Position numbers and translations under genes: made by a program
Notes under the pieces: model-generated
Databases searched by the model: none
The model's input: only the letters and a program-made list of their open reading frames with translations
Told to the model about the DNA's origin: nothing
Shown: piece after piece, positions 34,667-43,734 of the stretch
How positions within the stretch are numbered: position 1 is the first letter of the stretch
How the letters are laid out: every line of letters begins with the position of its first letter
Source of the DNA: Opimibacter sp041746735
Lineage (GTDB): Bacteria > Bacteroidota > Bacteroidia > Chitinophagales > Saprospiraceae
Assembly (NCBI GenBank): GCA_041746735.1
Contig: JBGTGP010000008.1
Coordinates: 62,001 to 126,000, forward strand
DNA: 64,000 nt
Direction: 5' to 3'

Positions 34667-35803
34667 TTAATTGACATCCTTTTGGACTTTGAGTTTGGTG
34701 ATCATGTTCCTGAGGGCGTCTTTATTGACTTGATCCGGGGCTTGGGACAGGGCCGCTTCGGCATATATGAGGGCATCACTGTAAAGGCCTGCGGCTGAAA
34801 GGCCCCTTACCATTCCGACTTTGGTAGGCCAGTCACCATTGTTTTTTTCATGATTCCTGGAAAAAATCCTGAGTGCTTCCCCGGTTTTGCCTAATGCTAT
34901 AAGACTTCGGCCGAGTTGATGCACCTGAAAAACATTTGCATCTGGCATATCCATGGCCTTTTCCAATATCAGCACACCTTCTTCAGTTTGATTCATCTTC
35001 AATAGTATTTGGGCTTTCGTGGACAGCGTTGTGAAATAGGTTCTGCCGAAGAAACCCTCCATACTGCGATCCACCCATTCCAGCGCTTTGGGAAGGTTAT
35101 AATTTTCTTCCAGGAGGTAATTGGCGGCGGCAGTAAAGTTGGATGCAGTAAATCCTGCGACTCCCTGGAACTCTCGGTCGAGTTTGGCGATATAGAGATC
35201 CGTCATATCCGGAACCGTAATTTTCATCGGCACACTCTTTAATTCCCATTGGAGTTCCAATGTGGTTTCAGTAGATTTTCGTTCTGAAAAGGTATAGTTG
35301 AGCCATTCGGTATGGGGGTGATCTTTGGGCATGACGTTGACGCGGAGGACATCTTCTCCGGGATCATAGAAATAGCTACCCCAGCCGGAACTGTTTTTGG
35401 AAAAGATCCAGGTCCACGGCCCTGTTTCGGACAGCAATAAAAACAAGCCATACGTCCCGGCCGGCAACGGCTGGCCTTCGATGTGCACATCGTGTGAAAA
35501 TTGGATAGTGGTACACTCGTTGGCACCGGCACGCCAGGGAGCGGCTTTGGACGTACCGAAACCCTGATCGATCATGCCATAGTGCGCAACAGGCGTACCC
35601 CAGATTTTCCCGGTCCGGTCAGAACCGTCGGGTCCCGTCACATCCGGGCTGTTATACTGAACGGTCACGTGCACCAGGCTCCCGATATATTGGGTGAGGA
35701 TGCTTTTATAATTATCACCACTTGGTGGCAAAGTTGGCGCCTGAGCTATCAGGAAGACCTGGAAGAGGAACATGGTGAGCAAAAGAAGTACATCTCTTTT
35801 CAT
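34667..35803 (-). CDS. DUF2911 domain protein with TPR-like repeats
   Basis: The 378-residue protein (from Met at 35803, which begins the signal MKRDVLLLLTMFLFQVFLIAQ; an upstream extension of 29 residues looks spurious) has DUF2911 from about residue 25 to 190, with VQYNSPDVTGPDGSDRTGKIWG, VPYGMIDQG-type wording and GANECTTIQFSHDVHIEGQPLPAGTYGLF. A C-terminal helical part (about 225-378) contains TPR-like repeats (ALEWVDRSME, GVLILEKAMDM, ALRIFSRNHEK). DUF2911 is a secreted Bacteroidota domain of unknown function, often fused to TPRs. It is a single gene with its own terminator. Confidence 0.82.
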   Translation of the reverse strand: MKRDVLLLLTMFLFQVFLIAQAPTLPPSGDNYKSILTQYIGSLVHVTVQYNSPDVTGPDGSDRTGKIWGTPVAHYGMIDQGFGTSKAAPWRAGANECTTIQFSHDVHIEGQPLPAGTYGLFLLLSETGPWTWIFSKNSSGWGSYFYDPGEDVLRVNVMPKDHPHTEWLNYTFSERKSTETTLELQWELKSVPMKITVPDMTDLYIAKLDREFQGVAGFTASNFTAAANYLLEENYNLPKALEWVDRSMEGFFGRTYFTTLSTKAQILLKMNQTEEGVLILEKAMDMPDANVFQVHQLGRSLIALGKTGEALRIFSRNHEKNNGDWPTKVGMVRGLSAAGLYSDALIYAEAALSQAPDQVNKDALRNMITKLKVQKDVN

Positions 35804-36040
35804 AATAGTATAGATTGAAAAATGAAAGGAAGCGGGTATTACAATGAATATAACGTTGAATACCCTGAGATGAGGGCTGTTTTGGATCAACGAGGTAAGG
35901 AATTCGATGAAAACGAAATGAGACGATCAGGTGTTATCTCTTCTGGTGTCGGGGCAAAGACTGTGAGATGTGTTCTGTTGTGGCAGGATGAGCTGCGCAG
36001 CCATGACTCTTTCTTTCCCCGGTAAAGCATATACCTTTAC

Positions 36041-37321
36041 ATGTCGATGAGGAACTCAAGTTTTCGCTGGGTTATTTTGCTGGGGGCGATCTCGATCCTG
36101 AGTATCATCGCTATGCAGACCTATTGGTTGATTCAGCGCTGGAGTCATGAGTCTCAGTCATTTCATCAGACGACTTCTATTGCCTTGTTGCGTGTCGCGC
36201 ACAGGATGGCGGAGATCAACAAATCCACCCTTCCGTCAGGAGAGATTATCAAGCGGATAACCCCCAATTATTATATCGTCAATTTCAACGATGTGATTGA
36301 TGCCAATATTCTCGAATATCTGTTGTATCAGGAATTCAGTTCACTGGCGTCCTACACGGATTTTGAGTATGGCATCTACGATTGCTCGAGCAATGATATG
36401 GTATATGGCAATCATTGCAACCTGATCGAATCAGGCAAACCCAGTAAAGCTGACGGGAAGTTGCCTAAATATGATGACTTTATCTATTATTTTGGGGTCA
36501 AATTTCCATCACGTCAGGATGACCTGCGATCCAACACAGGCTGGACATGGCTGATGGCCCTGTTGGCTTTTATCACGGTGACCTTTTTTGCGTATGCGAT
36601 CTGGGTCATCTTTAATCAACGGCGATATTCCGAAATGCAGCGTGATTTTATTAACAACATGACGCACGAGTTTAAGACACCGCTGACCTCGATTCAGTTG
36701 TCCAGTGATTTTCTTGCTAAGCAATCTGTGATCCAGACGGATGAGCGGCTGAAGCGATATACGGAATTGATCCGATCCCAGTATCAAAGGCTCAACACAC
36801 AAGTGGAAAAGCTGCTCAATGTGGCGCGATTGGAGTCCGGAGAATTTAAGCTCAAGGAAGAGAATATCGATATGCACCAATTGCTGGAGGAGGTACTTGA
36901 TTCGAAAGCTGCCGAATCCGGCATAGAGGGTCGTATTTTTAATAAGCGTTTTAACGCCACGCATCCGGTCATAGAGGGAGATCGATCACACCTGGGCAGT
37001 GTGGTGAGTAATCTCATTGACAATGCGGTGAAATATTCACCGGCGGATCAACCAATTGACATCATCACCTCCAATGAGCACCAGCAGCTCAGGGTCAGCA
37101 TCCTGGATCGTGGCATTGGAATTGCCCAGACTCATCAGAAGCATTTGTTTAAGAAATTCTATCGCGTACCTTCAGGCAATGTTCATGACATCAAAGGATT
37201 TGGCTTGGGGCTCCACTATGTTAAGACGATCCTGAAACTCCACCAGGGTGACATTGATGTGGAAAGTGAGCCTGGGAAGGGAAGTTGTTTTTCATTTTAT
37301 ATACCTACTATAGCTTCATGA
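36041..37321 (+). CDS. Sensor histidine kinase
   Basis: This 426-residue kinase has two membrane helices (about 9-31 and 168-190) bracketing a small extracytoplasmic sensor (about 35-165), then HisKA with the phosphorylated His209 in NNMTHEFKTPLTSIQ, an N box SNLIDNAVKYSP, and G boxes in DRGIGIAQTHQKHLF and GFGLGLHYV. There is no HAMP. Its stop overlaps the response regulator start by four bases. ATG 36047 (MRNSSF) is an alternative start; see the finding about the adjacent -7-like box. The 237-base space before it has no gene. Confidence 0.93.
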   Translation: MSMRNSSFRWVILLGAISILSIIAMQTYWLIQRWSHESQSFHQTTSIALLRVAHRMAEINKSTLPSGEIIKRITPNYYIVNFNDVIDANILEYLLYQEFSSLASYTDFEYGIYDCSSNDMVYGNHCNLIESGKPSKADGKLPKYDDFIYYFGVKFPSRQDDLRSNTGWTWLMALLAFITVTFFAYAIWVIFNQRRYSEMQRDFINNMTHEFKTPLTSIQLSSDFLAKQSVIQTDERLKRYTELIRSQYQRLNTQVEKLLNVARLESGEFKLKEENIDMHQLLEEVLDSKAAESGIEGRIFNKRFNATHPVIEGDRSHLGSVVSNLIDNAVKYSPADQPIDIITSNEHQQLRVSILDRGIGIAQTHQKHLFKKFYRVPSGNVHDIKGFGLGLHYVKTILKLHQGDIDVESEPGKGSCFSFYIPTIAS

Positions 37322-38016
37322 AAGCAAGAATATTATACGTCGAAGACGATGACTCATTGAGTTTCATCACCCGGGACCAACTGGAAATGGAATCCTATGC
37401 GGTGACGCATTGCGCAAATGGTAAGGATGCCTGGAACGCTTTCCGAAAGGGAGAATTTGATCTATGTCTTCTGGACGTGATGTTGCCCCAACTGGATGGC
37501 TTTGAGCTTGCGAAGAAAATACGCGGGGTGAGCAAGCATGTCCCTATAATATTCCTCACAGCCAAATCGATGCAGGAGGACAAAATGGAAGGTTTCCTGT
37601 TGGGAGGTGATGATTATGTGACGAAGCCCTATAGTTTTGAGGAACTCAAAATGCGAATAGACGTCTTCCTGCGTCGTCGGAAAATAATGGATGAAGCGCC
37701 GAAGGAAGCATTGCGCATAGGCCAGTACGCATTTGATTACAGTAATCTGGACTTGTCTTTAAATGGCACGTCCAAAGGATTGACGCAACGGGAAGCTGAC
37801 ATTCTGTATTATCTGGCTTCACGACCCAACCAGGTCATCCGCCGATCGGATATACTGGAGGACATCTGGGGTAAGGACGATTACTTCTATGGCCGGAGTC
37901 TGGATGTATTCATCAGTCGTTTGCGGAAGTATCTCAACGAGGATCCTGATATCACTATAGAGAATGTGCACAGTGTAGGGTTCAAATTGAACTATCAGGA
38001 AAACAGCCCGGCATAA
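37318..38016 (+). CDS. OmpR-family response regulator
   Basis: This 232-residue regulator starts at ATG 37318, overlapping the kinase stop. It has a receiver domain (1-115) with acidic residues near 10-12, the phosphoacceptor Asp53 in CLLDVMLP, Thr81 and Lys103 (VTKPYSF), and a C-terminal winged-helix DNA-binding domain (about 135-230, LTQREADILYYLASRPNQVIRR, GRSLDVFISRLRKYLNEDP and a GFKL wing). Target genes are not evident from the window. Confidence 0.94.
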   Translation: MKARILYVEDDDSLSFITRDQLEMESYAVTHCANGKDAWNAFRKGEFDLCLLDVMLPQLDGFELAKKIRGVSKHVPIIFLTAKSMQEDKMEGFLLGGDDYVTKPYSFEELKMRIDVFLRRRKIMDEAPKEALRIGQYAFDYSNLDLSLNGTSKGLTQREADILYYLASRPNQVIRRSDILEDIWGKDDYFYGRSLDVFISRLRKYLNEDPDITIENVHSVGFKLNYQENSPA

Positions 38017-38026
38017 TCTCCGCAGC

Positions 38027-38800
38027 ATGTCCCATGTTCCTGCATTGCCATTGTCGGTGGTCGTCATGACCCGAAATGAAGTTGCGAATATTAGGCGATG
38101 TCTGGAGTCAGTAGCAGGTTTGGCGAAAGAGATTTGTATACTGGACAGCCATTCGACAGACGCCACGGTGGACATTGCAAAAACATACGGAGCCCGTATA
38201 GAACTTCATCCCTTTGTTGATTTTGTTTCGCAGCGACGTCGGTTGCTCGATATGGCACATACGGATTGGGTGTTGATGCTCGATGCGGATGAAGTGATAA
38301 GCCCGGAACTGCGCAGTTCAATTCAACAGGTTCTCCAGCATCCGACTGCTGACGGATATAGTTGTAACCGCCGCAATAGGATTGGTGACCGATGGATTCG
38401 TCATGGTAGCTGGTATCCGGATCAGAAGATTCGACTTTTTGACAAGCGTAAATTCAATGTGGAAGGTATAGGTGTTCATGAGATGATTGTTCCGCGTGAA
38501 AGTGTCCGCATTGAGCATCTCGCCGGTGATTTGCTTCATTATGCGGACGAGGATATACATGCCCGTTTTGAGAAAGTACAGGAATACAGTTTAAAAGCAG
38601 CTCAGGGCTTATATGCTGCGGGACGAAAAGCCAGGCTCTGGCGTATGCTGATCAAACCCGGGCTCCGTTTTTTTTGGACCTATGTTGTTCGACGTGGATT
38701 TCTGGATGGGTACTATGGGTATATCATCGCCAGGAGTGAAGCGATGTATGTCTGGTTGCGCGAAGTGAAGTTGTGGGAAATGGCACGAACGAGGAAATAG
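38027..38800 (+). CDS. Family 2 glycosyltransferase
   Basis: This 257-residue GT-A enzyme has VVVMTRNEVANIRRCLES (about 10-28), the nucleotide-binding DSHSTD, and WVLMLDADE with the DxD metal-binding site. The pattern resembles the lipopolysaccharide inner-core transferases of the WaaE/KdtX-like group, which add glucose or similar sugars to the core. A C-terminal hydrophobic/basic part (from about 185) may associate with the membrane. The gene starts 10 bases after the response regulator stop; it may be co-transcribed with the two-component system. Confidence 0.85.
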   Translation: MSHVPALPLSVVVMTRNEVANIRRCLESVAGLAKEICILDSHSTDATVDIAKTYGARIELHPFVDFVSQRRRLLDMAHTDWVLMLDADEVISPELRSSIQQVLQHPTADGYSCNRRNRIGDRWIRHGSWYPDQKIRLFDKRKFNVEGIGVHEMIVPRESVRIEHLAGDLLHYADEDIHARFEKVQEYSLKAAQGLYAAGRKARLWRMLIKPGLRFFWTYVVRRGFLDGYYGYIIARSEAMYVWLREVKLWEMARTRK

Positions 38801-38843
38801 CGGATGGCTGCAAGAAGCAGATGATTCCGGTTCCTATGCCGGT

Positions 38844-40178
38844 TTATTTTGTGCTGACGAAGATTTCACCTTTGATGGTGGTGATTTTATCCAGCCATAC
38901 TGGTTGAATGGTATTGATAACAGGGATATCCATCGGCCTGGCGATGCGGATATAATTGTCCGTAAAGCCGGACATCCATTCGTCGGAGGGACCTTTTTCA
39001 AACAAGACTTGCCGGCTCTGTTGGAGATGACGTTCAAAATGTGTGGTTTTTTTTTGCAGGGAAAGTTCGCGGAGTGACTGGCTGCGTTGGCGGCGCAGTT
39101 GAACCGGGACCGTGTCCGGCATAGACGCGGCAGGTGTGTCAGCGCGTTCGGAATACGTAAAGGCATGGATGTAATCGATCTCCAGTTCTTGAAGAAAGGT
39201 ATAGGTGTCCAGGAAATGATCATCGCTTTCACCCGGAAAGCCGGTGATGACATCTACGCCTATGCAGGCATGTGGCATTTTGGATTTGATCGATTGAACT
39301 TTTTCCGCGTAGAGCTCGCGACGATAGCGACGTCGCATACGGCCTAGAATTTCATTATTGCCGGATTGAAGCGGCATATGAAAGTGGGGCATAAACCGGG
39401 ATGAACCGGCTACAAAGTCAATGATCTCGTCGGTGCATAAGTTGGGCTCGATAGAAGAAATGCGAAATCGGGGTATTTCCTCTACCTGTTCCAGTGCATG
39501 AAGCAGGTCAATGAGCATAGCTTCTTTTTTGGGCTTCACGCCCTCTATGACGGAGGTACCATTGCCGAAGTCACCGATGTTGACACCGGTGAGTACGATT
39601 TCCTTTACGCCAGCGATACCGATGTCACGGGCCTGCCGGATGATCTGGGATATCTCGGCACTGCGGCTTTGTCCGCGGGCTTTGGGAATGGTGCAGAAGG
39701 TACATTTGTAGTCGCAGCCATCCTGGACCTTGAGAAAAGACCGGGTGCGATCGCCATAAGAATACGAGGGATTAAACTGATCTGCCAGTTGGATTTCGCC
39801 GGCATATATGGCCGCCTGATCGTGAACCCCTTCCAGTGCGTGGAGATAGTCGAGGACGTTAAATTTTTCAGCGGCTCCCAGTACCAGGCTGACCCCTTCG
39901 ATATCGGCTATTTCTTTGGGTTTCAGTTGAGCATAGCAGCCCATGACAATGACCCGGGCGGCTGGGTTTTGCCGGTGTACCTGTCGGACAGATTTGCGGC
40001 ATTCGCGGTCGGCGTTGTCGGTGACGGAGCAGGTATTGAGTACATAGACATCGGCTTCGGCTTCGTACGGCACGACAGCATAACCATCCTTTTCAAACAA
40101 ACGCCTGACCGAGGAGGTCTCGGCATAGTTGAGCTTACAGCCCAGGGTATGAAATGCGACGGTTCGTGGTGTGGCCAT
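38844..40178 (-). CDS. mtaB: tRNA methylthiotransferase MtaB
   Basis: MtaB is a radical SAM enzyme that adds a methylthio group to t6A37 in tRNAs decoding ANN codons. The 444-residue protein has the N-terminal UPF0004 domain (HTLGCKLNYAETS with its cluster-binding Cys, NTCSVTDNADRECRKSVRQV), the radical-SAM triad CDYKCTFC, KARG and the tail with a TRAM-like domain. GCKLNYAE agrees with the MtaB branch rather than MiaB (which has GCQMN) or RimO. A strong terminator lies between it and the upstream atpC. Confidence 0.9.
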   Translation of the reverse strand: MATPRTVAFHTLGCKLNYAETSSVRRLFEKDGYAVVPYEAEADVYVLNTCSVTDNADRECRKSVRQVHRQNPAARVIVMGCYAQLKPKEIADIEGVSLVLGAAEKFNVLDYLHALEGVHDQAAIYAGEIQLADQFNPSYSYGDRTRSFLKVQDGCDYKCTFCTIPKARGQSRSAEISQIIRQARDIGIAGVKEIVLTGVNIGDFGNGTSVIEGVKPKKEAMLIDLLHALEQVEEIPRFRISSIEPNLCTDEIIDFVAGSSRFMPHFHMPLQSGNNEILGRMRRRYRRELYAEKVQSIKSKMPHACIGVDVITGFPGESDDHFLDTYTFLQELEIDYIHAFTYSERADTPAASMPDTVPVQLRRQRSQSLRELSLQKKTTHFERHLQQSRQVLFEKGPSDEWMSGFTDNYIRIARPMDIPVINTIQPVWLDKITTIKGEIFVSTK

Positions 40179-40190
40179 AGTGTAAAATTA

Positions 40191-40216
40191 AAAACCCCGG
40201 AGGTGTCCGGGGTTTT
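40191..40216 (-). terminator. Intrinsic terminator after atpDC
   Basis: An 11-bp stem (40191-40201 with 40206-40216) with loop GGTG; T-rich sequence follows on the minus strand, and also on the plus strand. It separates atpC from mtaB. Confidence 0.85.
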
Positions 40217-40272
40217 CTTTTATGGTGTCTGATTTCCTGAAAGTGAAAATAAAGGAAATTTCAGGTTGTCAA

Positions 40273-40521
40273 TTACTCTTCTACGCCGGAAACCAGCAGA
40301 CTTACTTCATTGCGAAGTACTTCGATGAAGCCCTTTTCGATGCGGATGGTGCGCTTTTCACCTTTGGAGAGTTGAAAGCGAACCTCGCCGCTATCGAGTG
40401 CTGCTACGATCGGAGCGTGGCCGTCAAGGACTTCGAATCGTCCGCCGATGGCGGGGACATTGACCGAGGTGACCTTGCCCTGGAACAGTTCTTTATCCGG
40501 TGTGAGGATGATCAGGTTCAT
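40273..40521 (-). CDS. atpC: F0F1 ATP synthase subunit epsilon
   Basis: This 82-residue protein contains the N-terminal beta-sandwich of epsilon (MNLIILTPDKELFQGKVTSVNVPAIGGRFEVLDGHAPIVAAL), ending with RIEKGFIEVLRNEVSLLV. The C-terminal helical hairpin found in E. coli epsilon (139 residues) is absent, as in many Bacteroidota, so inhibition by that hairpin is not expected. It follows atpD with a 21-base gap. Confidence 0.93.
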   Translation of the reverse strand: MNLIILTPDKELFQGKVTSVNVPAIGGRFEVLDGHAPIVAALDSGEVRFQLSKGEKRTIRIEKGFIEVLRNEVSLLVSGVEE

Positions 40522-40542
40522 ATTCGGGTAGACGTATGTTGA

Positions 40543-42057
40543 TTAATTTCCGGATTCTGCCAGCATCTTGTTCCCTTCTTCGATGACCTCATCGATGGAA
40601 CCTTTCAGATTGAAGGCAGCTTCCGGGTACTGATCTACTTCTCCATTGAGGATCATATTGAAGCCCCGTATAGTTTCTTCGATCGTGACGAGGGCGCCGG
40701 GTTTGCCGGTAAATTGTTCGGCGACGTGGAAGGGCTGCGAGAGGAAGCGTTGCACGCGGCGGGCTCGGTGTACGACGATTCTATCTTCTTCCGATAATTC
40801 TTCCAAACCGAGGATGGCAATGATATCCTGGAGTTCATTGTAGCGTTGGAGGATACCTTTAACGTCCTGAGCTGTACGATAATGCTCTTCGCCGATGATC
40901 AGTGGATCGAGGATTCTGGATGTACTGTCGAGCGGATCGACGGCCGGATAGATACCCAGGGCGGCGATCTTACGGCTCAATACCGTAGTGGCATCAAGGT
41001 GAGCAAAAGTCGTTGCTGGTGCGGGGTCCGTCAGGTCATCTGCGGGTACATAGACAGCTTGTACAGAGGTGATGGAGCCTCGTTTGGTCGAGGTGATCCG
41101 CTCCTGCATGACACCCATTTCGGTGGCCAGGGTAGGTTGGTAACCTACGGCAGAAGGCATCCGTCCAAGGAGAGCCGACACTTCAGAGCCCGCCTGCGTA
41201 AAGCGGAAGATATTGTCGATAAAGAAGAGGATATCGCGGCCACCAGCGGGGTCATTGAGGTCACCATCGCGATAGTATTCGGCGACGGTCAGACCGGAGA
41301 GGGCCACACGGGCACGGGCGCCGGGGGGTTCGTTCATCTGTCCGAACACCAGTGTCGCCTGAGACTCGGAGAGGTCCTTCATATTTACTTTAGAAAGATC
41401 CCAGCCTCCGGCTTCCATACTTTCTTTGAATTCATGGCCGTAGCGGATGACACCGGATTCGATCATCTCCCGCAGCAGATCATTTCCTTCACGGGTACGC
41501 TCACCTACACCGGCGAAAACGGAAATACCGGCGTAACCTTTGGCGATATTGTTGATCAACTCCATGATCAGTACGGTCTTACCTACACCTGCACCACCGA
41601 AGAGGCCGATTTTACCTCCTTTGGAATAGGGTTCGATCAGGTCGATGACTTTGATACCGGTATAGAGGATTTCCTTGCTGGTGGAGAGATCTTCGTAGGC
41701 TGGGGGTTTGCGGTGGATGGGGTAGGAGCGATCATCTTTGATGACGGGACCGATGCCATCGATGGCTTCGCCGACGACATTAAAGAGGCGGCCTTTGATC
41801 TGATCGCCTACGGGCATGGTGATATTTTTGCCGGTATCGACGACAGGCATACCTCGCATGAGACCGTCGGTGCTGTCCATGGCAACGGCGCGGATGCTGT
41901 CTTCACCGAGATGCTGTTGGACTTCGAGGATTACTTTTTCGCCGGAAGGGCGGGTGATTTCGAGGGCATTGAGAATATCCGGGATTTTGGCATTGTCACC
42001 TGCAAAGCTGACGTCCACCACCGGGCCTATGATTTGTTTGATCGTACCGACGTTCAT
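40543..42057 (-). CDS. atpD: F0F1 ATP synthase subunit beta
   Basis: This is the catalytic subunit of F1, 504 residues. Walker A is GGAGVGKT (154-161), followed by GVGERTREGNDLLREM with the catalytic Glu/Arg region, the DELSEED-loop equivalent LEELSEEDRIVVHRARRVQRF, and the C-terminal FNMILNGEVDQYPEAAF. It lies 18 kb from the rest of the ATP synthase genes and on the other strand, forming a two-gene unit with atpC; this split is common in Bacteroidota. Confidence 0.98.
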   Translation of the reverse strand: MNVGTIKQIIGPVVDVSFAGDNAKIPDILNALEITRPSGEKVILEVQQHLGEDSIRAVAMDSTDGLMRGMPVVDTGKNITMPVGDQIKGRLFNVVGEAIDGIGPVIKDDRSYPIHRKPPAYEDLSTSKEILYTGIKVIDLIEPYSKGGKIGLFGGAGVGKTVLIMELINNIAKGYAGISVFAGVGERTREGNDLLREMIESGVIRYGHEFKESMEAGGWDLSKVNMKDLSESQATLVFGQMNEPPGARARVALSGLTVAEYYRDGDLNDPAGGRDILFFIDNIFRFTQAGSEVSALLGRMPSAVGYQPTLATEMGVMQERITSTKRGSITSVQAVYVPADDLTDPAPATTFAHLDATTVLSRKIAALGIYPAVDPLDSTSRILDPLIIGEEHYRTAQDVKGILQRYNELQDIIAILGLEELSEEDRIVVHRARRVQRFLSQPFHVAEQFTGKPGALVTIEETIRGFNMILNGEVDQYPEAAFNLKGSIDEVIEEGNKMLAESGN

Positions 42058-42109
42058 AATAGATTGAAATACTTATAGTTATGGTCTAAAACAGTCTCAA
42101 AATGTGGCG

Positions 42110-42117
42110 CAAAGATA
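42110..42117 (-). promoter_or_regulatory. Bacteroidota -7 box for atpDC
   Basis: CAAAGATA on the plus strand reads TATCTTTG on the minus strand, 53 bases before the atpD start. Confidence 0.6.
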
Positions 42118-42252
42118 GCAAGATAATGTTGCTAATAGATCGGAGGATTCAAATTTTTTAGTCGAAATCAGGCCAGTGCGATATGGTCTATCAGCCTGAA
42201 GGGCTGAATTGAAAATCAGGAAAGGAGCGGGGCGTGTGCCGTGGAAAAATCT

Positions 42253-42963
42253 TTATCTCAATGTGATATTGAAAGCAGGTCCGGCTGTGAACTTTACACC
42301 GGCATTACGCAGATGGCTTGCCCCGGCATGCAACGTCAAATGGAGGACATCTGTCATTTTAAACCGGACCTGACTTCGCCATACAGGGCCGTAGGTAAAG
42401 AACCGGTCATTAAAAGGGGCTACCAAATTGAGATCCTCGATCAGAATAAAGATGTTTCTAAGGTCTACTTTGAAGGTGTATGGAATATACGAGTCTTCCA
42501 TCCAGGCCAAATTGACTCCAACGCCGGCCTGAAAAGTGGTGAACTTTCCCTGATGGAGTGTATGCAGATATAACAGGGAGCAACCGATATCGACCGTTTG
42601 CGCGACTTTTAATTTGGAGATGATGACATACCATTCCGGATCGTTACCTGGGTGCGGGTCGGTGAAAGGATACTCATGCACTGCAGCGCCATCCAGGATG
42701 GAGTATTTCTCCCCTGGTGTCTTTTGAAATCCACGATTTCCGATCGCATAATGGATACCACCTTCCAGCAGCAGGGTCGATTTGGCATCAATGGTTTTGC
42801 CCATTTGGAATGTAAACGCAGGTCCGCCCATCCCATTATAGGTGTAATGGGTAGCTGAAAATGAAGGCCCCATGTAAAACTGCCCAAAAGCAGGGCCTTG
42901 GAGTATACCCATTAGCACCAAGGAAAGTCCAATAACAACAGAATGATATGATAATCGTTTCAT
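42253..42963 (-). CDS. Putative outer-membrane beta-barrel protein (third gene of the unknown operon)
   Basis: This 236-residue protein has a signal peptide (1-28, ending AFGQ), then amphipathic beta-strands with the alternating pattern of small outer-membrane barrels, and a C-terminal hydrophobic strand (FTAGPAFNITLR). No family is recognised. It starts six bases after the preceding gene's stop and is the last gene of the three-gene unit 45107-42253. Function unknown; an envelope role with its two neighbours is likely. Confidence 0.6.
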   Translation of the reverse strand: MKRLSYHSVVIGLSLVLMGILQGPAFGQFYMGPSFSATHYTYNGMGGPAFTFQMGKTIDAKSTLLLEGGIHYAIGNRGFQKTPGEKYSILDGAAVHEYPFTDPHPGNDPEWYVIISKLKVAQTVDIGCSLLYLHTLHQGKFTTFQAGVGVNLAWMEDSYIPYTFKVDLRNIFILIEDLNLVAPFNDRFFTYGPVWRSQVRFKMTDVLHLTLHAGASHLRNAGVKFTAGPAFNITLR

Positions 42964-42969
42964 TGGTAT

Positions 42970-43734
42970 TTAATTGAGTTTGATCAGACTGGTGAGGCCA
43001 TAGTGATAATAATTGCCAAGCCCAAACGACATAAACCCGAACGTGAAATCCCAGATCATACCGCCACCCAGCATAAAGTGATCGGAAAATTTGTACCAGA
43101 GGTGATTTTCGACAGAGAAATGTAAATCGAATCCACGTTGATATACAGGAACAATATAATAGGCTTCCTGGAAATCATAAAAATCTTCATTGTACCAAAT
43201 GCGCGCATTGCCAAGTTCGCCAACATATCGGTCGTCATTGTAACGCATACCGACGCCCACCATGGGTTGGTAGAATAGTCTTTTGGTTATAGGAATTGTC
43301 CAGCCCGCAGTAAAAGTAAGGTTCAAATAAAATAAACTATTTTCCTCCGTGGAAAAAGTTTGTATACCATGCCGTGGTGGAATATCCACGTATTTTTTAA
43401 ATAGAAATTCATTCTGTTTGCTGATGAATGGACTTGTGGTGAAATTGATCCAATTAATTTTAACATCTTCCTGTGAGGAAGATAAAACCACTCTATCATG
43501 AGATCTGTATCCGGCTTTGAGGGAAAGTGATTTTGTAAAATGTTTTGAACCAATCCAGGTGAGCCCTGTCCGGTAATAAAAGAGATATATGACTTCGGCA
43601 CTGGCATCATGATAAAATCCATTTTGCCAATACAGGGATGTTGATTCTTGTCCATAACCGGGTGTTGTACCCCAAATGCCACATATGACCAAGCCCATTA
43701 TAATGCCCAACTTCGGAAAAAGTTGTGGTCTCAT
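42970..43734 (-). CDS. Putative outer-membrane beta-barrel protein (second gene of the unknown operon)
   Basis: The 254-residue product starts at ATG 43734, which overlaps the stop of the lipoprotein gene by one base (TAATG); a longer frame reaching 43833 is out of context. It has a signal peptide (ending GYGQ near 29) and many aromatic-rich amphipathic strands (TAGWTIPITKRLFYQPMVGV, DLHFSVENHLWYKF, MLGGGMIWDF), typical of an outer-membrane barrel. It resembles the next gene in style. No family or function recognised. Confidence 0.62.
   Translation of the reverse strand: MRPQLFPKLGIIMGLVICGIWGTTPGYGQESTSLYWQNGFYHDASAEVIYLFYYRTGLTWIGSKHFTKSLSLKAGYRSHDRVVLSSSQEDVKINWINFTTSPFISKQNEFLFKKYVDIPPRHGIQTFSTEENSLFYLNLTFTAGWTIPITKRLFYQPMVGVGMRYNDDRYVGELGNARIWYNEDFYDFQEAYYIVPVYQRGFDLHFSVENHLWYKFSDHFMLGGGMIWDFTFGFMSFGLGNYYHYGLTSLIKLN

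Noticed and set aside
35822..36025. 67-codon plus-strand frame before the histidine kinase
   Set aside because: No motif, no promoter box and composition unlike coding sequence; treated as intergenic.
40846..42078. 410-codon plus-strand frame opposite atpD
   Set aside because: It is the antisense shadow of atpD; no signal, motif or independent start context.
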